Below the pieces are notes generated by a model that saw nothing but the letters and a program-made list of their open reading frames with translations, searched no databases and was not told where the DNA came from. Below, piece by piece: positions 9,255 to 19,044 of a stretch of 64,000 bases of DNA. This DNA is from Alteromonas marina (lineage in GTDB: Bacteria > Pseudomonadota > Gammaproteobacteria > Enterobacterales > Alteromonadaceae). Location: the NCBI RefSeq assembly GCF_000808575.1, contig NZ_JWLW01000065.1:83767-147766 (forward strand), read 5' to 3'. Position 1 is the stretch's first letter. Every line of letters begins with the position of its first letter. A program made the position numbers and the translations under genes.

Positions 9255-10336
9255 TAGTAACCTCGTTTTATCCGCTCTGATAAATACCCAACCGAAACGC
9301 CAAAGTAAGACGAACGGTTCCACTTCATCAGTGTGTGAAAATTGTTATACACCAAGTAAATTCGGCCTTGCTCACCATCTGGCATAATAAGCGATGCACT
9401 GATTTCTGCATTGGGGAGTTCATTTCCGTTGTAGCGCTTGACGCCATTCTTCTGCCAAAAGGCCAACGGCTTCATGTTAGATTTCGCTAACCCTGAAAAA
9501 GGTACTGCTTTGGTTAGTATTACTTGGCGTCCCCACGTCCCTTCACTATCCCAACCTTCAGATGATAGATAGTTGGCGATTGACGCAAATACGTCTGCCT
9601 TGGTTCCCCAAATATCCTTTTTGCCGTCGCCGTCGTAGTCCACTGCGTAATTTAGAAAAGATATGGGCATAAACTGTGTTTGTCCCATCGCTCCGGCCCA
9701 AGAGCCTTTAAGCGCCTCTACAGAGATATGCCCTTCGTCTAGAATCTGAAGTGCCGCAAAAAAATTGTCTTTAAACAGCTTTTCTCTTCGCCCTTCATAC
9801 GCCAAAGATGCCAGTGCAGACAGCACACTAAAGTTGCCCTGAATTTTACCAAAGTTAGACTCATTACCCCACAGCGCAACAATAAAGCGGGCCTGAACCC
9901 CATATTTTTGAGCAATTTCATCAAGCAGTACTTTGTGTTCATTGTACTGCTCAACCGCCTGCTTTACTTTCCAGTCGGGTACTCGCGTTGCTAGATAGTC
10001 ATCTAACGTTATTTTTTTCTCTGGCTGGCTTTTGTCAGACTTAACGACCGTGGGCCTGAAAGTAATGTCAGCAAACGCCAAGTCTAACTTAGTCTTATCT
10101 ATGCCCTTTTCGGCCGCTTCTTTTTTCAGTTGAGAAACGTAGCTTTTGAAGCCCGTCTCGCTAAGCCCACTGTCATTACTTGGCTGATTTTCGGCATGAG
10201 CTGCCAGTGAAAAGCTTAAGGTTATACTCGATAAAACTAGGGCAATATTGTGCGGTTGAGGAAATAAACTACGATTTTTGCGCTTAGCTATAAAGGCAAT
10301 TCGGTTAACTAAGCGGTTTAGAGTCTTTAATAACAT
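9254..10336 (-). CDS. mltB: Lytic murein transglycosylase B
   Basis: Cleaves peptidoglycan between MurNAc and GlcNAc, forming 1,6-anhydro ends. Length 360 is as in E. coli MltB. The catalytic Glu is E159 in ALWGNESNFG, followed by the family blocks AGAMGQTQFMP and the Asp-rich DYDGDGKKDIWG. The N-terminus has about 30 basic residues before a hydrophobic stretch ending SLAAHA, so it is probably exported with an unusually long signal; no lipobox Cys is seen, unlike E. coli MltB. It lies between ycgL and ycgM, with only 6 bases to ycgL and a one-base overlap with ycgM. Confidence 0.93.
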   Translation of the reverse strand: MLLKTLNRLVNRIAFIAKRKNRSLFPQPHNIALVLSSITLSFSLAAHAENQPSNDSGLSETGFKSYVSQLKKEAAEKGIDKTKLDLAFADITFRPTVVKSDKSQPEKKITLDDYLATRVPDWKVKQAVEQYNEHKVLLDEIAQKYGVQARFIVALWGNESNFGKIQGNFSVLSALASLAYEGRREKLFKDNFFAALQILDEGHISVEALKGSWAGAMGQTQFMPISFLNYAVDYDGDGKKDIWGTKADVFASIANYLSSEGWDSEGTWGRQVILTKAVPFSGLAKSNMKPLAFWQKNGVKRYNGNELPNAEISASLIMPDGEQGRIYLVYNNFHTLMKWNRSSYFGVSVGYLSERIKRGY

Positions 10337-10342
10337 GGAAAT

Positions 10343-10639
10343 TTAAAACTTCTTATCGGGCGTTTTTGACAGCCCAAGAGATTCACGGTGTTGCTCTAGC
10401 AAGTTATCTTCTTTTGGCGGCATTTGGAGGTAAAAGCCTTTTTCATTAAGCTCGTCGATAAGCTTTTGCTTGTCAACTAGGCCAAGTTTCTCGCGCTTTT
10501 CTAGGGCGATGATAGTCACTAGCTCTGGGCGACCAAACTTCGCCATAAGTGGCTCTGGCACGTCTTCAAAATGGTCTTTCTTTGGCACGTACAAATACAT
10601 GCCGTCTTTCTTTCGCGTTTTATAAACTGCGCATAACAT
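10343..10639 (-). CDS. ycgL: YcgL domain protein (UPF0745)
   Basis: A small 98-residue cytoplasmic protein of the YcgL family; function unknown. The opening [24 protein letters not shown] and the FYLQMPP segment are characteristic. It is the first gene of the compact minus-strand run ycgL-mltB-ycgM-ycgN; in E. coli ycgL, ycgM and ycgN also cluster. Confidence 0.93.
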   Translation of the reverse strand: MLCAVYKTRKKDGMYLYVPKKDHFEDVPEPLMAKFGRPELVTIIALEKREKLGLVDKQKLIDELNEKGFYLQMPPKEDNLLEQHRESLGLSKTPDKKF

Positions 10640-10759
10640 AGAATTTTTACTCTTTCTTAATTCGTTTGTTTAGTTTTTTTGGGGTCACTATGCAGATTTA
10701 ATTAGCCAAAGAGCATACACCTCTCGCCAATACTGCTCACCCATATTGCTTTTAAAGCA

Positions 10760-11917
10760 CTATTGGGCCGGAGCGTCGCCAAGTAAACGGGTTACGTGAG
10801 AGCGAAACAATGGCTCTCTCCACGTCGACAGTACATCGGGCATTAGTCCCTGCACGCGGGTCTCATCAACCGAAAACCAGTACCATTTTAACAATTGATT
10901 CAGCTGTTTTTTAGAGGCAATAACGTCACTATTTACAGCATTGTCTTTCGCTATCTGGTCGCTGATAGCTTTAAGCTCGGCCAGCGTTTTTTTGTACTTG
11001 GCGATATCAATTAACCGCAGCACAACCGGAAGCCTGAGCTTTTCTGGCGTTTGCGCGTACTTTGCTCTTGCCTCTTCGATTAGCGTGATGATGGTGTCGC
11101 CGTAGCGGCGTACAGACTGATGATTCACGCCATTAATGCGAGAAAGGCCAGATTTACTATCGATAAGCCGCTGCGCCGCTTCAAACAAATGCCCTTCTTT
11201 GAACACAAAGTTTAGGGCCAGATCTTTTTTTCGTGCGGTATTTAAACGCCATGCCGCTAGCGCCTGCAATACAGTGAGCTGCTCGCTGTTCAATCGCCAG
11301 TTATTCTTAATGCTTAAGTACGCAAAATCTTCAGGCATTTGAGCGCGTTTTTTCTCTACTAGCAAAGCTATTTCTTGGTAAATCCAATGCACTTTGCCCG
11401 CGTCTTGCACTTTACTGGCTAGCTGTTGGTAGCATGGCAATAAGTACAATACATCGTTTGCGGCATAACTCAGTTGCGATTCGCGAAGGGGTCTCGCTAT
11501 CCAGTCGGTTCGCGACTCTCCTTTATCTAGCGTTATATCACATAGCAACTCTACAAGCTTTGCATAGCCAAGTGACGGCCCCATATCCAAAATACTACCA
11601 GCAAGCTGCGTGTCGAATACAGGCGTTGGTACGGTATCGAAGGCGGTAAGGAAAGCCTCAATGTCTTCAGAGCACGAGTGTAGTACTTTCACTACTTCGT
11701 TATTTTCCATAAGCTCGATAAACGGCTGCATGTTGTCGATGGCAAGCGGGTCGATAAGAACCAGTTGATGGCCGTCGTAGAGCTGTATAAGGCCCAGGTG
11801 GGGAGTAAGAGTTCTAGTCCTTACAAATTCGGTGTCTAAGGCTACCGCCTCTTGACGCTGTGCGGCAGTGCACACTTTTTCGAGTTGTTCAGATGTTGTA
11901 ATTAATTGATATTGCAT
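10760..11917 (-). CDS. rnd: Ribonuclease D
   Basis: A 3'-to-5' exoribonuclease that trims tRNA and other stable RNA precursors. The DEDD exonuclease residues are visible: D28 and E30 in ALDTEFVRTRTL, the Asp in HSCSEDIEAF, and SYAANDVLYL (Y-x3-D). An HRDC domain follows (from about residue 205, LNSEQLTVLQALAAWR). The 385 residues compare with 375 in E. coli. It follows fadD as in enterobacteria, but a strong hairpin terminator ends only about 17 bases before its start, so little room exists for an own promoter. Confidence 0.95.
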   Translation of the reverse strand: MQYQLITTSEQLEKVCTAAQRQEAVALDTEFVRTRTLTPHLGLIQLYDGHQLVLIDPLAIDNMQPFIELMENNEVVKVLHSCSEDIEAFLTAFDTVPTPVFDTQLAGSILDMGPSLGYAKLVELLCDITLDKGESRTDWIARPLRESQLSYAANDVLYLLPCYQQLASKVQDAGKVHWIYQEIALLVEKKRAQMPEDFAYLSIKNNWRLNSEQLTVLQALAAWRLNTARKKDLALNFVFKEGHLFEAAQRLIDSKSGLSRINGVNHQSVRRYGDTIITLIEEARAKYAQTPEKLRLPVVLRLIDIAKYKKTLAELKAISDQIAKDNAVNSDVIASKKQLNQLLKWYWFSVDETRVQGLMPDVLSTWREPLFRSHVTRLLGDAPAQ

Positions 11918-11933
11918 ATTTTTGCACAGTAAT

Positions 11934-11958
11934 AAAAAAGCCGGCTTACGCCGGCTTT
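11934..11958 (-). terminator. Rho-independent terminator between fadD and rnd
   Basis: On the minus strand AAAGCCGGC and GCCGGCTTT pair in a perfect 9-bp stem with a 4-base loop (GTAA), followed by TTT ATT. It is symmetrical enough to act on either strand. It is placed 22 bases after the fadD stop and ends 17 bases before the rnd start. Confidence 0.9.
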
Positions 11959-11979
11959 CAAAAAACTATTTCAATGAAA

Positions 11980-13635
11980 TTAGTCTCGAAGCTCCCGACG
12001 CAGTATTTTACCTACATTGGTTTTTGGTAAGTCGTCTTTGAAAACAACTTGCTTAGGCACTTTGTAACCCGTTAAGTGGTTACGACAGTGCGCGATAACG
12101 TCTTTTTCAGTAAGTGAGTCGTTGTTTCGTACTACGAATAATTTCACCACTTCACCGCTGACTTCGTGAGGAACCCCAACCGCCGCAGCCTCAACAATGT
12201 TGTCATGCATTGCAGCTACTTCTTCAATTTCGTTAGGGAACACATTGAAGCCTGAGACTAGGATCATATCCTTTTTACGGTCAACAATATAGAAGTAACC
12301 TTCATCATCTACCGTAGCAATGTCGCCTGTAGCTAACCAACCGTCTTTCAGAATTTCTTCTGTTGCTTCAGGTCGGTTTAAATAGCCTTTCATTACCTGA
12401 GGGCCTTTCACCCACATTTCACCAGGCTCGCCTTTCTCAACTGGATTACCATCGTCATCAAGAAGCTTGATGTCTGTTGAAGGAACCGGCATTCCGATTG
12501 CGCCCTTGTAAGCTTCAATCTGTGGCGGGTTTACCGCAACAACGGGTGAACACTCTGTCAGGCCGTAACCTTCAAGAAGTACGGTACCAGTAACCTTTTC
12601 CCACTTTTCTGCTACAGGACGTTGAACAGCCATGCCGCCGCCCAGACCAAACTTAAACTTGCTAAAATCAAGCTCGCTGAACCCCGGCGTATTTAACAGG
12701 CCGTTAAACAAAGTGTTCACGCCAGGCAAAATGGTAAACGGGTATTTGCTAAGTTCGTTTACAAAAGCCGGCATGTCGCGTGGGTTGGTAATAAGTAAGT
12801 TACGGCAGCCGTATTTAACGAACATCAAGCAGTTCGCTAGTAGGGCAAAGATATGATAAAGCGGAAGCGCGGTTACTACAAAGTCCTCGCCTTCTTCAAT
12901 CACTGTTTCAAGAATACCTGACACTTGCTCAAGGTTTGCCACCATATTGCGGTGAGTTAGCATAGCCCCTTTAGACACACCGGTTGTTCCACCTGTGTAT
13001 TGAAGGAATGCCAAATCGCCACTATCAATGTCTGGACGCGTATATTCAAGAGACTGACCTTTTTTAACCGCCGACATAAACGAAGTGGTTTCAGGCAGGT
13101 TGAAAGACGGCACCATCTTTTTAACGTACTTCACTACCGCGTTAACGACCCAGCGCTTAGGTGCCGGAAGCATATCGCCTAGAGCCGTCAGAAAGACTTC
13201 TTGTAGATTAGTCTCTGCAATCACTTCCTCTAGGGTACATGCGAAGTTTTCGACAATGACAATGGCCTTCGCGTTGGCGTCATTTAGCTGATGCTTTAAT
13301 TCGCGGGCGGTGTAAAGAGGGTTAACGTTCACCACAACCATACCTGCACGCAATATCCCAAACATAGCAACAGGGTACTGAAGGAGATTTGGCATCATGA
13401 TTGCGACAGCATCACCGCGTTTCAGGCCGCTAGATTGTAAGTACGCTGCAAACTGCGCAGATAAGGTATCTAGCTCTTCGAACGAAATTGAATGCCCCAT
13501 ATTAATGAAGGCTTCTTTGTTTTTAAACTTCTTTACCGACTGCTCGAAAATGTCTACTACAGATGCGTAACGATCGGCATCAATTTCTGCGGAAACGCGA
13601 GGGTCGTAATGCTTAAGCCAGGTTTTTTCCACCAA
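11980..13635 (-). CDS. fadD: Long-chain-fatty-acid--CoA ligase FadD
   Basis: Activates exogenous long-chain fatty acids to acyl-CoA at the inner membrane, the first step of beta-oxidation and the source of the FadR ligand. The 551-residue protein shows the AMP-binding P-loop (Y213-G223, [11 protein letters not shown]), [13 protein letters not shown] and the FACS motif [32 protein letters not shown] split over the C-terminal third. The promoter region carries a FadR-like operator at 13695-13711. Neighbours yeaY, tsaB, yoaA and rnd repeat the E. coli order. Confidence 0.96.
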   Translation of the reverse strand: MVEKTWLKHYDPRVSAEIDADRYASVVDIFEQSVKKFKNKEAFINMGHSISFEELDTLSAQFAAYLQSSGLKRGDAVAIMMPNLLQYPVAMFGILRAGMVVVNVNPLYTARELKHQLNDANAKAIVIVENFACTLEEVIAETNLQEVFLTALGDMLPAPKRWVVNAVVKYVKKMVPSFNLPETTSFMSAVKKGQSLEYTRPDIDSGDLAFLQYTGGTTGVSKGAMLTHRNMVANLEQVSGILETVIEEGEDFVVTALPLYHIFALLANCLMFVKYGCRNLLITNPRDMPAFVNELSKYPFTILPGVNTLFNGLLNTPGFSELDFSKFKFGLGGGMAVQRPVAEKWEKVTGTVLLEGYGLTECSPVVAVNPPQIEAYKGAIGMPVPSTDIKLLDDDGNPVEKGEPGEMWVKGPQVMKGYLNRPEATEEILKDGWLATGDIATVDDEGYFYIVDRKKDMILVSGFNVFPNEIEEVAAMHDNIVEAAAVGVPHEVSGEVVKLFVVRNNDSLTEKDVIAHCRNHLTGYKVPKQVVFKDDLPKTNVGKILRRELRD

Positions 13636-13694
13636 AACCTCCTCTACTTTATTCTTATACTATTTTATAAGCGCATGGGGAGCTGCACTTATAT

Positions 13695-13711
13695 AACTGG
13701 TCTGATAACTT
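13695..13711 (+). promoter_or_regulatory. FadR operator upstream of fadD
   Basis: AACTGGTCTGATAACTT matches the FadR consensus AGCTGGTCCGACNTGTT in its core (CTGGTC, GA) and resembles the second E. coli fadD site. It lies about 60 bases upstream of the fadD start, just downstream of a minus-strand TATACT (13718-13723) that could be the -10 box, so binding would block transcription. Found by eye. Confidence 0.75.
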
Positions 13712-13753
13712 GCGAATAGTATAGGATGTGTAAAAAAAAATAAACGGCACAAT

Positions 13754-14593
13754 TTACAATTGCTCAACAAAATGACGAATTAATACCCCTACATCGTCAG
13801 TATTTTCCATGTGAATATGGTGACCGCCTAATAATTGTTCGTATTGCGCATTTAAAAACCACCCCTTGCGATTGGGGAAAACAGTCTCAAGGTTTTTAAA
13901 ACTGTTAGATGCACCAATAAAAAGAATTGGGCATACAATAGCACGCATTAGCGATTCTGCCTGCTTTTCTGTGAGTCTTAGTGTAGATTTTGTACGAAGC
14001 TTCGGGTCGCTCGACCAGAAGCAATGTCCCCCCGCATCTTGGGTTAAATTTCTCGATAAAATAGAACGCGCGTGTTCTTCCGGAATATCTGAGATTTTGC
14101 ATCTCGCTGTCACCGCATCTTCCAACTCAACAAGTCGAAGCTTATTACGTGATTTCGTGTGACGACTCACTATAGACTCTCGCATCTGAGTGGCGGTTGT
14201 TTCCTCGCTTTCGGTGAGAGGTCCACAGGCGTCAATACTTATCACCCCAGCGACTTTTTCTGGAAAGAGTGCAGCAAAAAGGCTTGCCAGAATACCACCT
14301 AGAGAATGTCCTAATAAAATAACTTCATCCCACCCCTGAGATTCTATAAGGGCATAAAGGTCTTGCAAGTAGTCGACTTGATTATAATGTGCGCCTTGTG
14401 CACGGTGAGACGAGCGACCATGACCCGCGAGGTCAATTGCAACAAAGCGATGCGATTGAAGGTAAGGCGCTAACAACCGTAAACTTTCGGCATTATCTAA
14501 GTACCCGTGCAAACCAACTACAAGTTTACCAGCACCTTGATTATCTAACGCTGCTAGATTAAGCCCTTCAATATCGAATTCAGTTTCAATCAT
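13754..14593 (-). CDS. Alpha/beta hydrolase
   Basis: A serine hydrolase of unknown substrate. The fold is shown by VVGLHGYLDNAESL (oxyanion region), AIDLAGHGRS, the nucleophile elbow GHSLGG (Ser at residue 103 when counted from the upstream TTG start, 97 from the ATG used here) and a C-terminal HH near GGHHIHMEN as the likely catalytic His. There is no signal peptide, so it is cytoplasmic. It lies directly upstream of fadD on the same strand, 118 bases away, suggesting but not proving a lipid ester role. An in-frame TTG at 14611 with a GGAGG ten bases upstream is an alternative start. Confidence 0.85.
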   Translation of the reverse strand: MIETEFDIEGLNLAALDNQGAGKLVVGLHGYLDNAESLRLLAPYLQSHRFVAIDLAGHGRSSHRAQGAHYNQVDYLQDLYALIESQGWDEVILLGHSLGGILASLFAALFPEKVAGVISIDACGPLTESEETTATQMRESIVSRHTKSRNKLRLVELEDAVTARCKISDIPEEHARSILSRNLTQDAGGHCFWSSDPKLRTKSTLRLTEKQAESLMRAIVCPILFIGASNSFKNLETVFPNRKGWFLNAQYEQLLGGHHIHMENTDDVGVLIRHFVEQL

Positions 14594-14651
14594 AAGTTTC
14601 CATGCTGGCAATCAATTGCCGCCTCCTCTACACTTAACTTCCACCAAAAAC

Positions 14652-14676
14652 AAAAAAGCGGCAATCACCTGCCGCT
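14652..14676 (-). terminator. Rho-independent terminator after yeaY
   Basis: On the minus strand AGCGGCA and TGCCGCT form a 7-bp stem with a 6-base loop, followed by TTTTTTG. It starts 14 bases past the yeaY stop and precedes the hydrolase gene. Confidence 0.88.
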
Positions 14677-14689
14677 CCATCTCTTGTTA

Positions 14690-15346
14690 CTATTTTTGTT
14701 TATTTGCACGCAGAGGCTGGCCTGTCGACTTTGTGCCTGAGTTACTCGCCCCTGAATTGCGCGATGGTAACTTAGCTTTGCTCGGGGCATTTTGATAACG
14801 AATCACTCGGGTTCTATTAAAGTGCGGATACATCCAAGGGCCATTGAAGTGATAAAATGGTGAGTACCAACCTGTATGGTAATTGAAGAAGTAAGTGTTT
14901 ACATCGTAAACCTCTTGTTTTCTCCACATATGATAATCATCAGCAATAATAGTAGGATAAATATATGGTTGTTCGCCCACCATTCCCGCTGTCGGCGCAG
15001 TTATGGTACCCAAAAACGTAGCTGAGCGCCCTTCTTCAAAAACAATAGGGTCGACGAATCCGTCAATTTGTACTTTGAAACGCCCTGATGTTTCGCCATT
15101 TGTCGAAGGTTTACCGTAGTGGTTCAAAGGGAAATGAGCGAGTTCAATGAACGTTTTGTTGGGCTTATTTTCAACACCTACAATCATACCACCCCAACGC
15201 GCTTTTTGACCTTGCGCATTAGCACTCGAGGTGACCGCTTTAGAGTAGCTGACTAACTGTGTACCCTCTGGTACATCAATACTGTCTGGAACTATGGTAC
15301 ATCCAGTAAACAACATGACCGTAAGTAAAACTAAATAACGAGACAT
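14690..15346 (-). CDS. yeaY: Slp/YeaY-family outer membrane lipoprotein
   Basis: The ATG at 15346 follows a clear AGGAG six bases upstream and gives a lipoprotein signal ending LFTGC (lipidated C16). A longer frame upstream lacks such support. The body has the Slp pattern: ARWGGMIVGVENKPNKTFIELAHFPL, GKPSTNGETSGRF, FLGTI and a Tyr/Trp-rich stretch near YHTGWYSPFYHFNG. Slp is a starvation-induced lipoprotein in E. coli; YeaY is its paralogue beside fadD and tsaB, which is the position here. About 35 extra C-terminal residues are Ser/Lys-rich and look disordered. The cellular function is unknown. Confidence 0.9.
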   Translation of the reverse strand: MSRYLVLLTVMLFTGCTIVPDSIDVPEGTQLVSYSKAVTSSANAQGQKARWGGMIVGVENKPNKTFIELAHFPLNHYGKPSTNGETSGRFKVQIDGFVDPIVFEEGRSATFLGTITAPTAGMVGEQPYIYPTIIADDYHMWRKQEVYDVNTYFFNYHTGWYSPFYHFNGPWMYPHFNRTRVIRYQNAPSKAKLPSRNSGASNSGTKSTGQPLRANKQK

Positions 15347-15695
15347 TAAAGCGCTCCTGTGAACCCTAGAAAAAATATTGCGCTTGTATGGATTGCAAAT
15401 AAAACAGCAAGTGTTCCATATGAAGTCCACGTGCGATACACATCTAAAAACTCTTATATACTTTTACGTATCTCTTTAAGTTACAAAGAAAAACCGCACT
15501 ACAGCAACTAAACATTAGCATTATTACGAAACGGCAGCCACCGTCGTTCAACTAATCTAACGCATAAATAAGAAAGCGTGTCTGTAATACACACCATTTA
15601 GAGCAGATATACTGGGTTTTGTTCAAAGCTGTTTGCTAAATTTAACAATTTGTTAGAATTAATTTGCAAGTAAAAAAGCATCAGCTTGAGAAGGA
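15347..15695. other. Intergenic region upstream of yeaY
   Basis: This AT-rich stretch of 349 bases lies between the unknown 107-residue gene and yeaY. No gene, hairpin terminator or recognisable operator was seen; it presumably contains the yeaY promoter. Confidence 0.45.
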
Positions 15696-16019
15696 TTATG
15701 CGTAGATATCTACACCGAACATTGATTGGATAGATTCACGTTGCTGTTGTTTTTCAAAGCTGGTGTAAGAGGCTATCGCATTTTGAGAATAGGTATTGCC
15801 ATCCTCGCGGATAAATTGCTGGTAGGCCCTAGCGTTATCCGTACCCTGTTCATCGGGCGCAACAACGATCGCCTTTACCGACGATTCACTCTGCCCCTTG
15901 TTTTGCTGTTCGGGATCTTTGCTAACCTTTGCGACTCGTCCTTGAGAAGGTTCAGAGGACGGTAGTGCAAAATTATTATTGATAATCATACGAGGTTGTT
16001 TAAGCAAAAAACGCACCAT
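15696..16019 (-). CDS. Conserved hypothetical protein ending in FGVDIYA
   Basis: I do not recognise a named family. The 107 residues are hydrophilic and probably largely helical or disordered in the first half (Ser/Gln/Lys-rich), followed by ARAYQQFIREDG, SYTSFEKQQQRESIQSMFGVDIYA. The conserved-looking tail suggests a real gene. It starts 58 bases downstream of tsaB and may be cotranscribed with it. The ATG at 15989 (MIINNNFAL) is an equally good start, since neither has a strong ribosome site. Confidence 0.6.
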   Translation of the reverse strand: MVRFLLKQPRMIINNNFALPSSEPSQGRVAKVSKDPEQQNKGQSESSVKAIVVAPDEQGTDNARAYQQFIREDGNTYSQNAIASYTSFEKQQQRESIQSMFGVDIYA

Positions 16020-16077
16020 ACTAGAGCAAACCGCGGTATTTCGGTTTCTTTAATAAGGTACGTTCTTTTTAGTACTT

Positions 16078-16794
16078 CTACTCTCTTCCCGGTAATTTTT
16101 TCCACGTTACTTTATCGCGCAGGTATACAGGCTCTACATTCACAGCGTTAGATACTTCGCCTTTGCTATACGCATCGATTGCAAGTTTAAGCATGTATTG
16201 AGCGTTTGGAAGCGTGACGTCAAACACTACCTCACTACATACCTCAGACTTCCAGTTATCAAGCTCCTCGTAGGCAGACCAGCCGGTGCCTGCTGCAATC
16301 ACAGCGGCGCTATTATCTTCCTTAAGCGCGTTTAGCTGTTCAATAGCCGTCTCGGGCGGACAAACTTGCTCTTCAACGCAAAGAACAAGCCTACTTTGCG
16401 ATTGTGAGTAAACAGCGAAGTACACTTCACCCATACGCGCATCCGACGCAACAGCAATCAATGCATCTTTGTGCTCAGTTTTAGACGCTACTTCAAGCGC
16501 CATAGCTTCAAGCGTACTCACGCCCGCCACTTTTAAGCCTGTCCCTAACGCTAAACCTTGAATCATTCCCGTCGCTATGCGAACACCGGTAAAGCTGCCC
16601 GGGCCTCGGCCAAAAGCCAATAAGTCTAGGTCGCCCAGCGAAACCTTTGCTTCATTTAACACTTCATCAACCATGGGAAGAAGACGCTGACTATGCTGCT
16701 GAGGGCATATCTCGAAACGCGTTATGACGGTGTCTTTGAATTGAAGCGCAACCGAACAAGCTTCGGTTGCCGTGTCTATAGCTAAAATGTTCAT
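16078..16794 (-). CDS. tsaB: tRNA threonylcarbamoyladenosine biosynthesis protein TsaB
   Basis: A partner of TsaD, TsaE and TsaC in forming t6A37 on ANN-decoding tRNAs, cytoplasmic. The 238-residue ASKHA-fold protein shows LAIDTATEACSVAL at the start, the QQHSQRLLPMVDEVL segment and the signature GRGPGSFTGVRIATG. It is an inactive homologue of TsaD that scaffolds it. It sits between yoaA and the yeaY region as in E. coli. Confidence 0.95.
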   Translation of the reverse strand: MNILAIDTATEACSVALQFKDTVITRFEICPQQHSQRLLPMVDEVLNEAKVSLGDLDLLAFGRGPGSFTGVRIATGMIQGLALGTGLKVAGVSTLEAMALEVASKTEHKDALIAVASDARMGEVYFAVYSQSQSRLVLCVEEQVCPPETAIEQLNALKEDNSAAVIAAGTGWSAYEELDNWKSEVCSEVVFDVTLPNAQYMLKLAIDAYSKGEVSNAVNVEPVYLRDKVTWKKLPGRE

Positions 16795-16872
16795 GTTTAT
16801 CTCTTATTTCATATACGCTGAAAACGGGGCTAATGGCGTAATACACGCTTACCGCTTTTTCAGTGCTTTAAC

Positions 16873-18792
16873 TTAGGCTTCATCAATGCCGGCTAAAAAT
16901 TTTTCCACTTCGTCCAAGCTTCTTGTTCTTTTCATATCTGGCAAGCTTCCGACGAAGGTTTTGGCGTAAGGCTTCGTCACTAATCGATTGTCACATATAA
17001 CCAGCACGCCTTTATCTGAAGGATCTCGAATGAGTCTTCCCGCGCCCTGCTTTAACGTAATAACAGCTTGGGGAATTTGAATAACACCAAACGGGTTTGC
17101 TCCACGTTTTTTTACATCTTCCATACGAGCTTGAAGCAGCGGGTCATCAGGTGATGCAAAGGGCAGCTTGTCAATCATCACGCAAACCAAGTCGTTGCCG
17201 CGTACGTCTACGCCTTCCCAAAAAGCGCCTGTGCCCATTAATACCGCTTTTTCATCTGCAAGGTACGCATCCAGTAATGCTTGCTTGGTGGTAGTCCCTT
17301 GCACCAGTAGCGGATTATCTATCTCATCTTCTAGCTTCTGAGCAATTTCTCGAAGCATAGCGTGACTAGTAAACAACAAGAAACATCTCCCGCGACTTGC
17401 TTTGATTAGCCGTTTGGCTGTTTCTAGCAAAGTTTCGCGCATAGCGTAGCTGTTTGGTTCTGGTAAATAGCGGGGCACGCACAGCATGGCCTGTTCAGGA
17501 TAATTAAACGGGCTATCTAATCCTAACGTTTCTGCGTCTTCTAAGCCCATGCGGCGCTGAAAGTGATCAAAACCGCCGTTTACCATTAAGGTTGCCGAGG
17601 TAAAAATCCACCCGCGCGGCGGCGATGATACGAAACGTCTGAATTTAGCGGCAATTGATAAAGGCGTTAAATGCATGATGAGGTGGCGCTGAGTCGTTTC
17701 ATACCACAAACTTACATTTTCTTGCTTGTTGTCGCTTAACGCATCTAACTGCTCTCTTGCAGCCACAACACGTTCGTACATGTTGTCTAAATCTTTATCG
17801 CGGCCAATATGTAGCTTACACACTTCATGCAGTACACCTAGCGCTTCGGCCAGCTTGCCCACCTGCATGCGCACGTCATCACGGTCTAACGCCTCAGCCC
17901 AGTTGCCGCGTTCAGCCGTATCCGGGAACAATAACCGTAAGTCAGAGGCAATCATCCTGCATTTGTCAGCCGCTTTATCTAGCTGCCCAGCATCTTTTAG
18001 CACTGTTCTGAACAACAGCGTGATATCTTTCGCAATATCGTGAATTTGTCTTGTCGAAAGTGACTCGCCAAAGTAATCGCTGGCAATATCGGGAATTTGA
18101 TGAGCCTCATCAAAAATAATCGCATCAGCTTCTGGGATAAGTTCGCCAAACCCTGTGTCTTTCAGTGCCATATCAGCAAAGAAAAGGTGGTGGTTTACCA
18201 CAATAATATCAGCATCCAGCGCCTTTCTGCGCGCTTTTACCAAGTAGCAATCTTCATAATCTGGGCAATCGCGGCCCAAGCAGTTATCCACTGTAGAGGT
18301 AACCAGCGGTAAAACACGGGCATCTTCGGGAAGGGTTTTAAGCTCCCCCATATCACCTGTTTTCGTAGTACTAGACCAACGTTTCACTTCTGAAAGCTGA
18401 CCCAATACCTCTTTTTCAACCAGCGTAGAGTTGCCGCTGTGCTGCGCTACACGGTGTAGACAAAGATAGTTTGAACGGCCTTTTAACAGTGCAGTTTTTC
18501 GCTTGCTGCCTAAGGCCTTTTTTACCAGCGGTAAGTCGCGGTGAAATAGCTGCTCTTGTAAGTTTTTAGTCCCTGTAGAAACAATGGCTTTTCCGTCGCT
18601 CAACAATGCCGGAGCGAGATAAGCGAAAGTCTTTCCCGTTCCCGTACCTGCCTCTACTATTAAACTACCTGTGGTATCAATAGCGCGCTTAACCGCCTTT
18701 GCCATTTCAGTTTGAGCTTCGCGAGGTACAAACCCCTTGATAGCACCTGCAAGGAGGCCATCTGAAGAGAATACGTTATTTATTGTGGGCAT
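16873..18792 (-). CDS. yoaA: ATP-dependent DNA helicase YoaA (DinG/XPD family)
   Basis: A superfamily 2, 5'-to-3' type helicase with an Fe-S cluster, linked in E. coli to repair during replication through partnership with the HolC clamp-loader subunit. At 639 residues it shows Walker A EAGTGTGKT (residues 47-55), DEAH in IIFDEAHQIPD, and four cysteines spaced like XPD relatives: C111, C171, C176 and C182. The C-terminal helicase motifs include GTGAFWEGVDVRG and QGAGRLIRDPSDKG. No LexA-type box was seen upstream. tsaB follows 78 bases downstream on the same strand. Confidence 0.94.
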   Translation of the reverse strand: MPTINNVFSSDGLLAGAIKGFVPREAQTEMAKAVKRAIDTTGSLIVEAGTGTGKTFAYLAPALLSDGKAIVSTGTKNLQEQLFHRDLPLVKKALGSKRKTALLKGRSNYLCLHRVAQHSGNSTLVEKEVLGQLSEVKRWSSTTKTGDMGELKTLPEDARVLPLVTSTVDNCLGRDCPDYEDCYLVKARRKALDADIIVVNHHLFFADMALKDTGFGELIPEADAIIFDEAHQIPDIASDYFGESLSTRQIHDIAKDITLLFRTVLKDAGQLDKAADKCRMIASDLRLLFPDTAERGNWAEALDRDDVRMQVGKLAEALGVLHEVCKLHIGRDKDLDNMYERVVAAREQLDALSDNKQENVSLWYETTQRHLIMHLTPLSIAAKFRRFVSSPPRGWIFTSATLMVNGGFDHFQRRMGLEDAETLGLDSPFNYPEQAMLCVPRYLPEPNSYAMRETLLETAKRLIKASRGRCFLLFTSHAMLREIAQKLEDEIDNPLLVQGTTTKQALLDAYLADEKAVLMGTGAFWEGVDVRGNDLVCVMIDKLPFASPDDPLLQARMEDVKKRGANPFGVIQIPQAVITLKQGAGRLIRDPSDKGVLVICDNRLVTKPYAKTFVGSLPDMKRTRSLDEVEKFLAGIDEA

Positions 18793-19044
18793 GGTTTAAG
18801 CGCTGTCATTACTTTTCTACTTTAGGCCGCGCATTATGCCAAAAAGCCTATGGAATGCCCATTAAAGGTTTGCATTTTAGCGTCAGCATTTGCCACCTGA
18901 CGCCTTTTAGAGTCAAAACAATTGTTAAATTTTTGATGAAAAGAATTTGTCTTCTAGAACAAAAAAATTAGCTTTTTAATCTTAACACTTAGGCGCAATA
19001 TCCAGCTCGTAAATGTTTATACTCAACTATTAAACGAGGTAATT

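Noticed and set aside
18780..18990. A LexA-type SOS box upstream of yoaA
   Set aside because: I found CTGT near 18799 but no matching ACAG at the correct spacing.
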